Assembly: GCA_030267965.1 (NCBI GenBank)
Contig: BRYA01000995.1
Coordinates: forward strand, 1 to 41,216
Length of the DNA: 41,216 nucleotides
Direction: 5' to 3'
Source: Triparma columacea
Taxonomy: Eukaryota; Sar; Bolidophyceae; Parmales; Triparmaceae
Position numbers and translations under genes: made by a program. Below are positions 1 to 9,948 of the stretch, piece by piece (within the stretch, counting starts at the first letter, position 1; each line of letters opens with the position of its first letter). The notes beneath the pieces were generated by a model that saw nothing but the letters and a program-made list of their open reading frames with translations, did not search any database and had not been told where the DNA came from.

Positions 1-170
1 ATCCCAACTATAATTCCAACTCTAATCCCAACTCTAATCCCAACTCCAATCCCAACTCCAATCCCGACTCTAATTCCAATTCCAATCCCAACTCCAATCC
101 CAACTCCAATCCCAACCCCAAACCCATCCCCAACCCCAACTCCATCTCCAATTCCAACAGGCTTCCCAAT
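1..170. repeat. Degenerate 6/12-bp repeat
   Basis: Tandem imperfect copies of ATCCCAACTCCA and variants (AATTCCA, ACTCTA, ACCCCA) fill the left edge and become more degenerate toward 170. The array lies just downstream of the stop codon of the minus-strand START gene. It is not a canonical telomeric repeat. The left boundary is cut by the window. Confidence 0.85.
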
Positions 171-261
171 CGGTCCCGATCCCGAGGATACGCCTGCTGT
201 TGCTGCCCTATTAGTCACTCCCCATCATTGTCATCGCTCGGCAGAACACTGCTTACTCTAG
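1..261 (+). CDS. Partial Pro-Thr-rich open frame at window edge
   Basis: Frame 1 is open from the first base to a TAG at 259-261. It encodes roughly 45 residues of imperfect I/L-P-T-P repeats, then a non-repetitive tail rich in Pro, Ala and His. The DNA is a 6/12-bp degenerate repeat (ATCCCAACTCCA-like). Pro-Thr linkers of this type also occur in two other surface proteins of this window, so this could be the 3' end of a plus-strand gene entering from the left. It would overlap the 3' end of the convergent START gene by about 47 bp. The repeat is stop-free in several frames, so openness alone proves little; it may be only a minisatellite. Confidence 0.25.
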   Translation: MPTIIPTLIPTLIPTPIPTPIPTLIPIPIPTPIPTPIPTPNPSPTPTPSPIPTGFPIGPDPEDTPAVAALLVTPHHCHRSAEHCLL

Positions 262-3200
262 GTTTCCCACTTCCTACCCCTCTAATATCTCCACCATCAG
301 CGCTTCCAACACTTGCTCTCCTTATACTTGCTCTCAATGCACCTGCTAGACCACCCTTAGCTTCAGTGTCAACACTTGCTCTCCTTACACTCTCTTTTCT
401 TCTAGCATCTCCATCTGCTGGAATAAAATCTACAGGTACTTTAGCCTTCATCACATCAGTAAACCATTCTGGCTGCTCCTCTTCCCATTTAGACCAGTTT
501 AACTCAACCCATTTCTTAATTTCTCCTTCAATTGAGACCCATTGATGCCTTGAATTTGTAAAGACTACAATCTTAATAGCATCACTTTTTCCTTCAAGAA
601 AATATGCCATTGACATATCCTTTGACCTCTGTGTGCTCCAGAAGGTGTGCCAGTACTTCCTCTCAATGTTCAAAAAGAAGACAGCAAAGCACATGGTAGT
701 TACTGGTATGAAATAATTCATAATCAAGGATGCAATGTCAATAGCTCTCTCATCAAGATGAGGTAAAGCTAAATGAATTGACACTGGTAGGCTCCCCATT
801 GTCAACAAAAGACCAAACAACCAGTACACTCCCCCAACTTCATTAGGATGTCTATAGTGTACCATTGAAGTGAAGTCTACAATGATCTTGACAATCACTC
901 TAAATAAAATACTATTCACAATCTCAGCCTTACCCCCCACTGGCATCCAGTACCAAAAGTCTCCCCTCAAAATCTTTACAAGAATGTAAAGACCAAGGTC
1001 CAATCCAATGTAGAGAAATGCCCAACTGCCTCCCATCAACCCAAGAAGAACTATTGTTGTACACCTTATAAGAAGCATCCCTACTGTCAATAGCAACATG
1101 GACACAAATACTACTGTTCTCTTGCTTGCATTTGCAGGTATGTACCCATAGAAGGCTGGTGCATGTTCTCTCTTAGCAGGGTCTGTGTCCCAGTCATAAT
1201 TAATTGTTGCAGAGGCAAAGCCTGTTGTAATTGCTGACACTGCAACTGAAAGCCATGCTGTAGTTCCAACATCTTTGTCACTAGTTGCTATAGCCATAAG
1301 TTGGATGACGACTCCAGGGATTGCCTCAGCAAACATCTCAACCATTTTCATTATTGTCAATTCCGTCATTGGGTCAATTGTAGCCCCAGCCTCTTGTTTT
1401 GCTCCAGTTGCAAATCTGTAGGCGTCAACTGCAGGTTTGTACCCTAGCAAGATTGGAATACACTCCCGCACAACCCTCTTCATCCCCAACTTTCTGTTCT
1501 GAGCCCAAACAGCCAACATTTGAATCCCAATTGACACTGCCAAACTTGCCAAAGATGCCTTAAAGTACCCATACTTCTCATCACTCCAAAACATGTACGT
1601 CACATACACATCAGTCAGCAAATCTGTCATACTAGTGATAGCACCGACGGTCACTCTTGCTTTTAATCCCCAAGGAACTTCCTCCAAAAGCCTGTAGCTA
1701 ATTGTCTCAAGCATAGGTCTGAACCACTCATATTCCTCATCAAGCTCCTGTAAAGCAGGGAAATTTAAGATGAAGGCATCAACAGCAGCAACTGGCTTTG
1801 TATTAATAGCCAAGCTCCTCGCTAGAGATTCTCCAATCTCCCTTCCTTCCTTATCTCCCAGCTCTACAGCCTTACCCTCTACCTTCCTCAACTTACACAG
1901 CTTGTTCTTGACAACAGCGCCAAACATCGGTGTGACAAACACATATTTCTCTGCAGCTTGTCTCAAAACATAGTTTTCCCCAATAAATGACCTGACAGCT
2001 TCCTCCTTTGTAATTCCCTTTTTCCTGAAACTCATTGCAACCAACAGTTGCTCACCCAACAACTGTCCTATCTTTTTAGGATCTAAGCCTGCATAGTCTT
2101 GTGTAGTATCATTCACAACATGTGAAGAAACCAATGCACCTCCACTGTCCAAGCCAACACTTGCTCTCCTAATACTTGCTCTCACAGCACCTGCTAGACC
2201 ACCCTCAGCTTCAGCATCAACACTTGCTCTCCTAACACTCTCTCTCCTTCTAGCATCTCCATCTGCTGGAATGAACTCTACTGGCACTCTAGCCTTCATC
2301 ACATCAGTAAACCAGTCAGGTTTCTCCTCTTCCCACTTAGCCCAGTTCAACCCAATCCACTCCTTCATTTCTCCTTCAATTGAGACCCAATGATGTTTTG
2401 ACCTTTTAAAGACTGAAATCATTATTGCATCACTTTTCCCTTCAAGGAAATATGCCATAGTCTTGTCCTTTCCTCTTTGCATGCTCCAGAAGGTGTGCAA
2501 GTACTTCTTCTCAATGTTCAAAAAGAAGATAGCAAAACATAGGGCAGTTATTGGTATGAAATCCTTCACAATTGATGATGCAATATCAATTGCTCCCTCA
2601 TCTACATAAGGTGAAGTTAAATGTATTGACACTGGTAGGCTTCCTATTGTCATTATGAGACCAAATAACCAGTAGGCTCCTCCAACTTCATTGGGATGTC
2701 TATAGTGTACAATTGATGTGAAGTCTACAATGATCTTGACAATCACTCTGAATAGAATACTATTCACAATCTCTAAGTTACCCCCCAAAGGCAACCAATA
2801 CCAAAAGTCTCCCCTCAAAGTCTTAACCAACATGTACAGAACAAGGTCAGCGCCAATGTAGAGAAAGACCCAACTACCTCCCATCAATCCAAGAAGAACT
2901 ATTGTTGTACATTTTATTAGAAGCATTCCTGCAGTGAATAGCAAAATGGACGCAAATACTACTGTTCTCTTGCTTGCTTTTGCTGGTATATACCCATAAA
3001 AGTCTTGTGATTCTTCTCTCTTAGCAGGGTCTGTGTCCCAGTCATAACTGATTGTTGCTGAGGCAAAACCTGTCGTAATTGCTGACACTGCAACTGAAAG
3101 CCATGCTGAAGTTCCAACACTTTTATCACTGGTTGCTATTGCCATAAGTTGGATAATCACTCCTGGTATTGCCTCAGCAAACATCTCAGTCACTTTCATA

Positions 3201-6200
3201 ACTGTTATCTCAAACATAGGATCAAATGATGTCCCAACCTCTTGCTTTCCTCCCTTTGCAACCCTGTAAGCATCAACAGCAGGCTTAAACCCAATCAAAA
3301 TTGGAAACCACTCCCTTAACACTCTCTTCATCCCCAACTTCCTGTTCTGTCCCCAAACACAAAACATCTGAAGCCCAATTGACACTGTCAAACTTGCCAA
3401 AGAAGCCTTAAAGTACCCATATTTCTTATCACTCCATAACATGTACGTCACATACACATCAGTAAGCAAATCAACCATACTTGTTATTGCCCCAACAGTT
3501 ACCCTTGCCTTCAAGCCTAATTTTGACTTCATCAATAGTTTCATAACAATCTCCTCAAGCATGGGCCTTAACCACACTTGTTCATTCATAACCTCCTGCA
3601 CTTCTGTGAATTGATGTGCCCATTTGTCAACAGCATGAGCAGCAGTTGCTGTGGTCAACATGACTGCTGTCATTGCACTCCCAATCTCCCACCCCCTGGC
3701 TTCCTCCTCACTATTATCTTCTCCCTCATTTGTCGCTCTCCTTTTAAATTTGTTCATAACCACGGCATACAGCATAGTTCTCATGAAACTGTGCTGCTCT
3801 GTAGTCTCTCTCAGTGCCCTATTGGCAACAATGAATTCTCTCACAATCTCTACCTTACTGTCCCCAACATTTATTTTCTTCACTCTCTCCATCAGCTGCT
3901 CTCCAAACCTCCTCCCATCCTGTTCCCCTGCTTCAGTGCTCTCGAGAAGGTTGTCAAAGTAGCAAGCAGCGTCAGATGCCAAGCTCAGGTGCTTGATTAC
4001 ACTCTGTTTGCTAGCAGCCATTCCTAAACTTTCCTGTCTAGTCATCATTTCTACTTCTGTCTTCATCTGGCCAGCCTCTGAGAACCTTACAGCTGTGAAA
4101 TGCCCTTGGTGTTCAACTGTGATTACAAGTGTCTTGTTGTTAACTCTGTAAATCACAGGCTGGGATTCATCTCCATTTTTAAGGTCCCAGAAAAACGCTG
4201 CAACTTCCTTGTGGGATGCTCTCACAGTTATTGAAGTCTTCCCCCAACCCATTCCCTTCTCTGCCTTTATCAATGTCTGTCCAGACAATCCTCTACTTAT
4301 CTCTTGAGCTCCATCAATCTCGTCAAAGTGACTTTCAATCCCTGGTGCTCCCTCAATTGCAATCTCCTCAAACTTTGCAATGAACTGCTGTCTCTTGAAG
4401 GCATCAATCTCATTGCTCTTTTTAAACTTTCTTCTTAAGTCTGAGACTTGTGCAAGAAACCTTGGTACAAGCTTGTTCACAATGGAGGAGAAAATGACAC
4501 CACCAAGATCTACCTTTGTTGTAAAAGTCACTGATGTTTGTGGCACACCTCCAATAGGGTCAAGCGGCTCAAACACCCATACTGTATGTACCTTCCCTAA
4601 AACATTCCCAGCCTTCACTGGACAGTCTACCTGAAGTTCGTCTGTGTCTGCAACATCAATGATAACTTTGCCATCATCTTGCTTGCACCAGGTAATTTTA
4701 CTCCTCCCATCACGAGGAACAAAACCAGGGAGACCAAGATTCCTTGTTGTTATGTAGTAGAGAGTGTGGTTGTTTACAAACCTAGAGTCCAGTTGAGAAA
4801 AACCTGACTGTGAGGCCAAGTTCTTCCAACCTCTGCTGTAGAGGCTAGAGCACTCATAGGCAGCACACTCCTCTACACTCGCATCAACCACAGTAGTGGC
4901 AAAACCAGTCCCACTGCTTGCCCCATCAACATGAACTAGCTTCATCTTGACCCTCTCATCAGGACTCTTCAGTTCATCAAAATTCCTCCCTTCCTTGCAC
5001 TTCTCGTAGAACTCCTTCCCCTTCCTGATTGCATGCTTCTCCTCCTCGGTGTAATCTTGTGGCTCGTTCCTAATTATGTTGGTGAGCGCCTCTAGCGCAG
5101 CTCGGTCAATCTTATCATCACTCTGGTAAAACTTCTTCCGCAATTCAATCATGTTGCTTGCATACCCAGTTGACAAGCGATTCATGATAAAACTTGGCAC
5201 AGAGCCCTTGATGTCCACCTTAGAAACAAATGTGACTTTAGTCTGGGGAACACCACCAGTGTTTGTGAGTGCCTCAAACATCCAGGTAGTTGTTGCCGAT
5301 GCAAGCACAGTCCCTGAGCTCAAAGGAAAGTCTTCATCAAGCAAGTTGGTGTCCTTGTACACGGTCCAACAGACCTTGTCTCCTTCCTCCTTTTGCCAGC
5401 AAATAAAGCTTCTCCACTCCCTATCAGAAAATCCTCGTACCCCGAGACTCCTCCTGTTTAAATAAAGCTGTGAATGGCTGTTCTGCTTCTTCGTTTCTAT
5501 GGTCTTGTACTTTTTCCCAAGCTTGGCCTGCCTCTCCCTTGAATCCTTAATGAACTCATATGCCACACACTCTGCAAGTGAAGCATCGACAACAGCCTCG
5601 CATATTCCAATGCCTCGAGATTCTCCCTCAAGATGGACAAACTTCATCTTCACCTTGGGATCTGGACTCTTCACAATCTTGAATTTATTGCTTGTCTTGC
5701 AATCCATGTAGAACTTCTTGCCATCCTTCAATACCTCCTCCTCCTCGGCAGTGTAATCCTGGATCTCATTGTTGATGATATCCACTGTCTGCAGCAGCTT
5801 AAAGCCGTCAATGTCTCTGCTCTTGTCAAACTTCTTCCTCAAGTCTGAGACTACTCCGAGAAACCTTGGTGCAAGCTTGTTCATGATGGAGGAGAAAATG
5901 ACACCACCAAGGTCTACCTTTGTTGTTAAAGTCACTGATGTTTGTGGCACACCTCCAATAGGCTCAAGTGGCTCAAATACCCATACTGTGTGTACCTTCA
6001 TTAAAACATTCCGAGCCTTCACTGGAAAGTGTTTGTGTAGTTCTTCTGTGTCTGCAACGTCAATGATAACGCTGCCGTCATCTTGCTTGCACCAGGTAAT
6101 TTTACTCCGACTATCACGTGGAACAAGACCAGGGAGACCAAGCTCTCTCGTTGTCATATAGTAGTTGGTGTGGGGGTTTACTTTGATGACTTTCAAGAAG

Positions 6201-6814
6201 GTTATTCCGATCTCCTTTGCTTTTTTTTTGTTTTTTCTTCCACTCAACTTTGAAACTTCGTGTGATGCGCACTCCTCTACACTAGCATCAACTACAGTAG
6301 TGGCAAAAGCAGTCCCCATGCTTGCCCCATCGGCATGAACTAGCTTCATCTTGACCCTCCCATCAGGACTCTTCAAAGCATCAAACTTCTCATCCTCCTT
6401 GCACTTCTCATAGAACTCCTTCCCCTTCCTGATTGCTTGCTTCTCCTCCTCGGTATAATCCTGTGGCTCGTTCCTAATAATATAGGCAAGAGCCTCCAGC
6501 GCAAGTTGGTCAATCTCCTCATTAGTCTGTTCAGTGTCACCGACACTGACTGGGGACAGTTGGATTCCCTCAGCTATTTTTTCCTCCAGATGTTCGGCGT
6601 CCTCAAGCTCGTTGGGAGGATCGTAGACGCGAGTAACGCGTCCCTTCTCCAAATCATTGTCATTGATAAACTCAATAATATCGTCAGGAGCACCAACAAT
6701 CTCCTCGTTTACTTCGCTCTCTACGTCTACATTATTTTCTTGGTCAGTGAGGCCCCTCTCATTATCGTTTACGGCGACGACTTGCTCGTCCTCCTGCTTG
6801 GGGCTAACTTTCAT
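215..6814 (-). CDS. Three-START, dual multispanning membrane-block protein
   Basis: An intronless 2199-residue frame. After an acidic N-terminus come three START/Bet v1-like repeats of about 232 residues (near 110-340, 341-575 and 576-805). Each opens with an N-E-x-Q-D-Y-T motif and carries K-M-K-x-V-H, V-V-D-A-S and GGVPQT-like motifs. A divergent fourth START-like stretch lies near 820-970. Then come two copies of a ~600-residue unit (about 975-1555 and 1590-2190). Each has a soluble lead-in, a polytopic block with TDVYVTYM, an E-A-I-P-G-V-I/V-I-Q-L helix and a W-L-S-V-A-V-S-A-I-T-T-G helix, and a tail with two RRASV sites resembling basophilic-kinase targets. The membrane block reminds me of XK-related (scramblase-like) proteins, but that is from memory. 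Likely a lipid-binding membrane protein. It is more AT-rich than neighbouring genes and has no introns. The fold assignment of START is fairly firm; the function is inferred. Confidence 0.85.
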   Translation of the reverse strand: MKVSPKQEDEQVVAVNDNERGLTDQENNVDVESEVNEEIVGAPDDIIEFINDNDLEKGRVTRVYDPPNELEDAEHLEEKIAEGIQLSPVSVGDTEQTNEEIDQLALEALAYIIRNEPQDYTEEEKQAIRKGKEFYEKCKEDEKFDALKSPDGRVKMKLVHADGASMGTAFATTVVDASVEECASHEVSKLSGRKNKKKAKEIGITFLKVIKVNPHTNYYMTTRELGLPGLVPRDSRSKITWCKQDDGSVIIDVADTEELHKHFPVKARNVLMKVHTVWVFEPLEPIGGVPQTSVTLTTKVDLGGVIFSSIMNKLAPRFLGVVSDLRKKFDKSRDIDGFKLLQTVDIINNEIQDYTAEEEEVLKDGKKFYMDCKTSNKFKIVKSPDPKVKMKFVHLEGESRGIGICEAVVDASLAECVAYEFIKDSRERQAKLGKKYKTIETKKQNSHSQLYLNRRSLGVRGFSDREWRSFICWQKEEGDKVCWTVYKDTNLLDEDFPLSSGTVLASATTTWMFEALTNTGGVPQTKVTFVSKVDIKGSVPSFIMNRLSTGYASNMIELRKKFYQSDDKIDRAALEALTNIIRNEPQDYTEEEKHAIRKGKEFYEKCKEGRNFDELKSPDERVKMKLVHVDGASSGTGFATTVVDASVEECAAYECSSLYSRGWKNLASQSGFSQLDSRFVNNHTLYYITTRNLGLPGFVPRDGRSKITWCKQDDGKVIIDVADTDELQVDCPVKAGNVLGKVHTVWVFEPLDPIGGVPQTSVTFTTKVDLGGVIFSSIVNKLVPRFLAQVSDLRRKFKKSNEIDAFKRQQFIAKFEEIAIEGAPGIESHFDEIDGAQEISRGLSGQTLIKAEKGMGWGKTSITVRASHKEVAAFFWDLKNGDESQPVIYRVNNKTLVITVEHQGHFTAVRFSEAGQMKTEVEMMTRQESLGMAASKQSVIKHLSLASDAACYFDNLLESTEAGEQDGRRFGEQLMERVKKINVGDSKVEIVREFIVANRALRETTEQHSFMRTMLYAVVMNKFKRRATNEGEDNSEEEARGWEIGSAMTAVMLTTATAAHAVDKWAHQFTEVQEVMNEQVWLRPMLEEIVMKLLMKSKLGLKARVTVGAITSMVDLLTDVYVTYMLWSDKKYGYFKASLASLTVSIGLQMFCVWGQNRKLGMKRVLREWFPILIGFKPAVDAYRVAKGGKQEVGTSFDPMFEITVMKVTEMFAEAIPGVIIQLMAIATSDKSVGTSAWLSVAVSAITTGFASATISYDWDTDPAKREESQDFYGYIPAKASKRTVVFASILLFTAGMLLIKCTTIVLLGLMGGSWVFLYIGADLVLYMLVKTLRGDFWYWLPLGGNLEIVNSILFRVIVKIIVDFTSIVHYRHPNEVGGAYWLFGLIMTIGSLPVSIHLTSPYVDEGAIDIASSIVKDFIPITALCFAIFFLNIEKKYLHTFWSMQRGKDKTMAYFLEGKSDAIMISVFKRSKHHWVSIEGEMKEWIGLNWAKWEEEKPDWFTDVMKARVPVEFIPADGDARRRESVRRASVDAEAEGGLAGAVRASIRRASVGLDSGGALVSSHVVNDTTQDYAGLDPKKIGQLLGEQLLVAMSFRKKGITKEEAVRSFIGENYVLRQAAEKYVFVTPMFGAVVKNKLCKLRKVEGKAVELGDKEGREIGESLARSLAINTKPVAAVDAFILNFPALQELDEEYEWFRPMLETISYRLLEEVPWGLKARVTVGAITSMTDLLTDVYVTYMFWSDEKYGYFKASLASLAVSIGIQMLAVWAQNRKLGMKRVVRECIPILLGYKPAVDAYRFATGAKQEAGATIDPMTELTIMKMVEMFAEAIPGVVIQLMAIATSDKDVGTTAWLSVAVSAITTGFASATINYDWDTDPAKREHAPAFYGYIPANASKRTVVFVSMLLLTVGMLLIRCTTIVLLGLMGGSWAFLYIGLDLGLYILVKILRGDFWYWMPVGGKAEIVNSILFRVIVKIIVDFTSMVHYRHPNEVGGVYWLFGLLLTMGSLPVSIHLALPHLDERAIDIASLIMNYFIPVTTMCFAVFFLNIERKYWHTFWSTQRSKDMSMAYFLEGKSDAIKIVVFTNSRHQWVSIEGEIKKWVELNWSKWEEEQPEWFTDVMKAKVPVDFIPADGDARRKESVRRASVDTEAKGGLAGALRASIRRASVGSADGGDIRGVGSGKPRVSSVLPSDDNDGE

Positions 6815-7669
6815 GCTGAAGAGGGGGGGGGAGGCTGAAAGGTGGAAGGTTAGTTTTGGGATAAGTGAGATGTTTTTTGAAACGGCATCGGTCGAGGCGA
6901 GATGATGAGGGGCAACAACAGTTTTCGCTCATTAATATACGGCGATTGACTCCAGTGCAGTCAACCAACCCCACAGTCCTTGTTACGAGGCACCAAGGTG
7001 GATTTGAGCTAAGCTTGTATTTTTTACATTGCGGTCGTTTCTTCCTCAATTTACGTCTCGTACCACCCGAGCTTGCGTCTCCGTGCACATTCTTACCTTC
7101 AACGAAGCTTTTACAGGGGCTAATTCTTGGGGTTTACTTTGGCTGAGGACGGGAAGGGGAAAGGGGGGGAGGGTGGTGAGGGATAAAGGGTGATATACTC
7201 GTCAAAGAATCTCAGTAGTCCGGGAGTAGGATACAGTAAGCCCGGGAGTTTGGCTAAAATTACCGTCGGGCATCTCATGGAGATGAATAATCCGTGGAAC
7301 CTCATTTACTGGTTTCGGGGGAGCTCTTGTGTATGTCTATTCACTGACGAATTTGTGTTTCTTATGCATTAAACGCGCCAACTAATAAACGGCGGTCACT
7401 CTTCGTACGTCCTCACCTCTAAGTTTTCGCTTTTCTAGGTTCTTTTCCAAAATTAAAAATGTGGTTCAAAGTTGATTGCATTTGCTAAAATTTAGGGCCG
7501 TTCCGGTGCCCTCCGTCATTCACCTTCGGTCACCAAAGCGCTGAAAGCGCCATAAAAAGCCAACGTATTTTCTTAGCAATCACTGTACCCTTAAGTTCTC
7601 CCTTCCTGCCCCCTCCCTCCCTCCCTCCCCTCTTCCCCCCTTCCTTTCTCCCCCCCCCCTTCTCCCTCT
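6815..7669. other. Intergenic region, START gene 5' flank and MIC60 3' flank
   Basis: No convincing gene. Short frames here lack homology-like features. The region must hold the promoter of the START gene (start at 6814, minus strand) and the 3' end of MIC60 (stop at 7670-7672). The stretch 7601-7669 is a C-rich run on the plus strand (G-rich in MIC60 sense). Nothing RNA-like was recognised. Confidence 0.6.
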
Positions 7670-9857
7670 CTACTTCATTCCCGCACTCAGCGCGCTCGCC
7701 CTAAGTTTCATGACCTTGACGGCCTCATCCACCGCCTGTTTGTTCTCCGCGTCCTTCCTCCACCCCTCCACAATCTTCAAGACCTTCTTCCCCTTGACCT
7801 TTGAGAGCTCGGAGACAGCCGGCCCGAGCTTCCCGGCCTTGACGTGGTAGGAGGCCCGAGCGAGGTAGTCCTCGTCGAGGCACTCTGAGTCCTTCTTCTT
7901 TAGGGCCTTCACCTCCCCCGTCTCTACCATGATGGCTGCCAAGACTGTCCCTGCGATGACTCCCATGAGGCCGTCCGTTCCCTCCCCCTCCCCCACCAGG
8001 CACATCTTCCTCCCCTCCCCCTTGACTTTCCCCCACCTCTCCTGGAGTTCCCCAAGCGTCCACGTCCCCCCCCCCTCCTTCATGCATCCCTCGACCTTTT
8101 CAAGCGCCGCCGTGATTACTTCGTCACCCTTGCAGATTATCTTGCAGGCCTCAAGGTCGGATGCGTTGCCCTCCTCGAGTCCCCCTACCATGCCCATGAC
8201 GCCGCCGACGATGCGGTGGACGGCGCTGCTCTTCTCGGAGTGGCCCTCACCCTTCTTGACGCGGCCCTGAAGCTCCCTTATCTTTGCCTCCATCTCTGAA
8301 CCCCGGGACAAAAGGCCCTCCAGCTTGCCAGCGTACTCGGCCTTCACCCTCTGGGTCTCGGTGCCTGCGATTATAAAAGTTGGGGTTAGTCGCGCGGTCT
8401 TTTTTTTACACCTGAACCGCCTCAGCACAGCTTCATCTGATATTGTTCACCCTTCCTTGTCTTCGTCGTCTCCTCACCTAGTTTAACTTCCATCTCCTCC
8501 TGCATCGCCTTGACCCATGTTTCCTGTCTTTCCTTCCACGCGTTTTCAAAAACCGCCTTGGTATGCTCAAGTTCCTCCTTCCTTTTCTGGTTGTTCTTCC
8601 TCTCAATCCTGTCCTCTTGTTCCCTCAGTTCCCTGCTCATAACCTCCTCCATCTTCCTCCTAACCTCCCCGACGCGGCCCTCCCACTCGCCCTCGAGCCT
8701 CCTCTCGTTCTGTCTTAGGAATTCCTGCATCCTTACGGCCTCCCACTTAACCCTCTCCCCCATTTCGGCGGCGAGCTGTACCACCCTATACCTTAGCTCC
8801 TCCTCACTGAGCTTGTCGAGGTCCTTCAGGACGGTCGAGTCGAGCTCCTTCTTCATGGCGGAGTTCATAATAGCGAGCTCTTCCGTGGTTGCCTTTAGGT
8901 TGGCGAGCCTAGCCTTGCGAGCGGAGGTTAGGATTGGGGCGACATCAGAGTCGACAGAGGGGGTGGTGGTAGGCGAGGGGGGGGGGGCGGGGACTGAGCC
9001 GGATGGAGAAGCGGAGGGGGCAGGGGCTGTGGCCTCCTTCGCGGCCGAAGCCTTCTTCGAGGGCTCGACCTTCTTCTTGGGCTCAACCTTTTTCTCAACA
9101 ACCTTGACCTTCTCTACGACCTTCTCGGCGGCAGGGGCAGGAGTCTCCTTCTTGTTTGACGGCTTCTTAGCGACCGCCTTAGTGGGTGCGGCGGCAGCAG
9201 GAGTAGGGGTGGAGGAGGAGGGGGCGGGGGTGGTGGAGCCCATACCTACAGCCTTCATAATGGCATCGACAGGGTCGTTCTGTTGAGGAGAGAGGAGGGG
9301 AGGGGAGTGGCGTAGGTTGGGTTGGCGTTAGTGGAAGAAGAGAAGTAACGCAACGAAAAGTGTTATTCCTGCTCCTCCTCCCCCCCTCCCAACAACCCCA
9401 TTCCCTGAGGGGTCGAAATCTCGCCAACCCATAGTCACCCCAATACAGCACAAACATCGCTCCTTCCAACCTCTTCTCCCCATAGATCCCCCCAATAAGT
9501 CTCCCTCCCTCCTCCCCCCAGCGTACTACTCCCTCCCTCCCCCCTTCCTCTCAAACAGCCACCCCCCGCACCCCCCCCCTCTCCCTCTTATAAAAAATCT
9601 TAGCCTTGACTCACCCCTTTCCTCGTCTCCTCATACCCATAGTATCCCACCGCAGCCACCACCCCAATCCCCAGGATGGGTCCCATCCCGCCGCCTCCCT
9701 TCCCCCCTCCTCCCTCTGTAGTTTTATCGGATACGGGGGCTGGGGATTTTGGAATTTTGGATCCTCCAGCTTGGCTACCGACGATCTGTTGGGGCTTTAA
9801 GGGACGCTTAGTTGATAGGGCGCGTCGGGTTACCGATCTAATTCCATTACTCAACAT
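7670..9857 (-). CDS. MIC60: MICOS subunit MIC60 (mitofilin), three exons
   Basis: Exons 9857-9615, 9279-8451 and 8364-7670 join in frame (phases 0 and 1; introns of 335 and 86 nt, GTGAGT..CAG and GTGAAC..CAG) to give 588 residues. Exon 1 encodes an Arg/Ser-rich mitochondrial presequence (SNGIRSVTRRALSTKR) and a single membrane helix (GPILGIGVVAAVGYYGY). Exon 2 encodes an Ala/Pro/Lys-rich linker and a long charged coiled coil. Exon 3 carries the mitofilin C-terminal signature: DEDYLARASYHVKAGKLG, then S-K-V-K-G-K-K-V and E-G-W-R-K-D-A-E. MIC60 sits in the inner mitochondrial membrane and builds crista junctions. An in-frame ATG at 9896 could add 13 residues; I chose 9857 because the presequence begins there. 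It is head-to-head with the GOT1-like gene across about 90 bp. Confidence 0.88.
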
Positions 9858-9948
9858 AATGAGGAGTTGAAGGGGTTGTGGGGATGGGGGAGACATCACC
9901 GGAGACGAGACGAGATTTCCATTTGAGCATTGAGCCAAAAAGGCCAAA
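9858..9948. promoter_or_regulatory. Short divergent promoter, MIC60 / GOT1-like
   Basis: Only 91 bp separate the chosen start codons of two divergently transcribed genes, so the interval should hold both core promoters or 5' leaders (or transcription starts inside the partner gene). No recognisable TATA box or initiator was identified. Inferred from gene orientation only. Confidence 0.4.

Noticed and set aside
1..170. Telomeric or subtelomeric repeat
   Set aside because: The 6/12-bp unit (ATCCCAACTCCA-like) is degenerate and does not match TTAGGG/TTTAGGG-type repeats; coding genes lie immediately beside it.
8510..9286. 258-codon plus-strand frame opposite MIC60
   Set aside because: Mirror of the Lys/Glu/Ala-rich coiled-coil coding strand; Ser/Leu-rich shadow with no recognisable feature.
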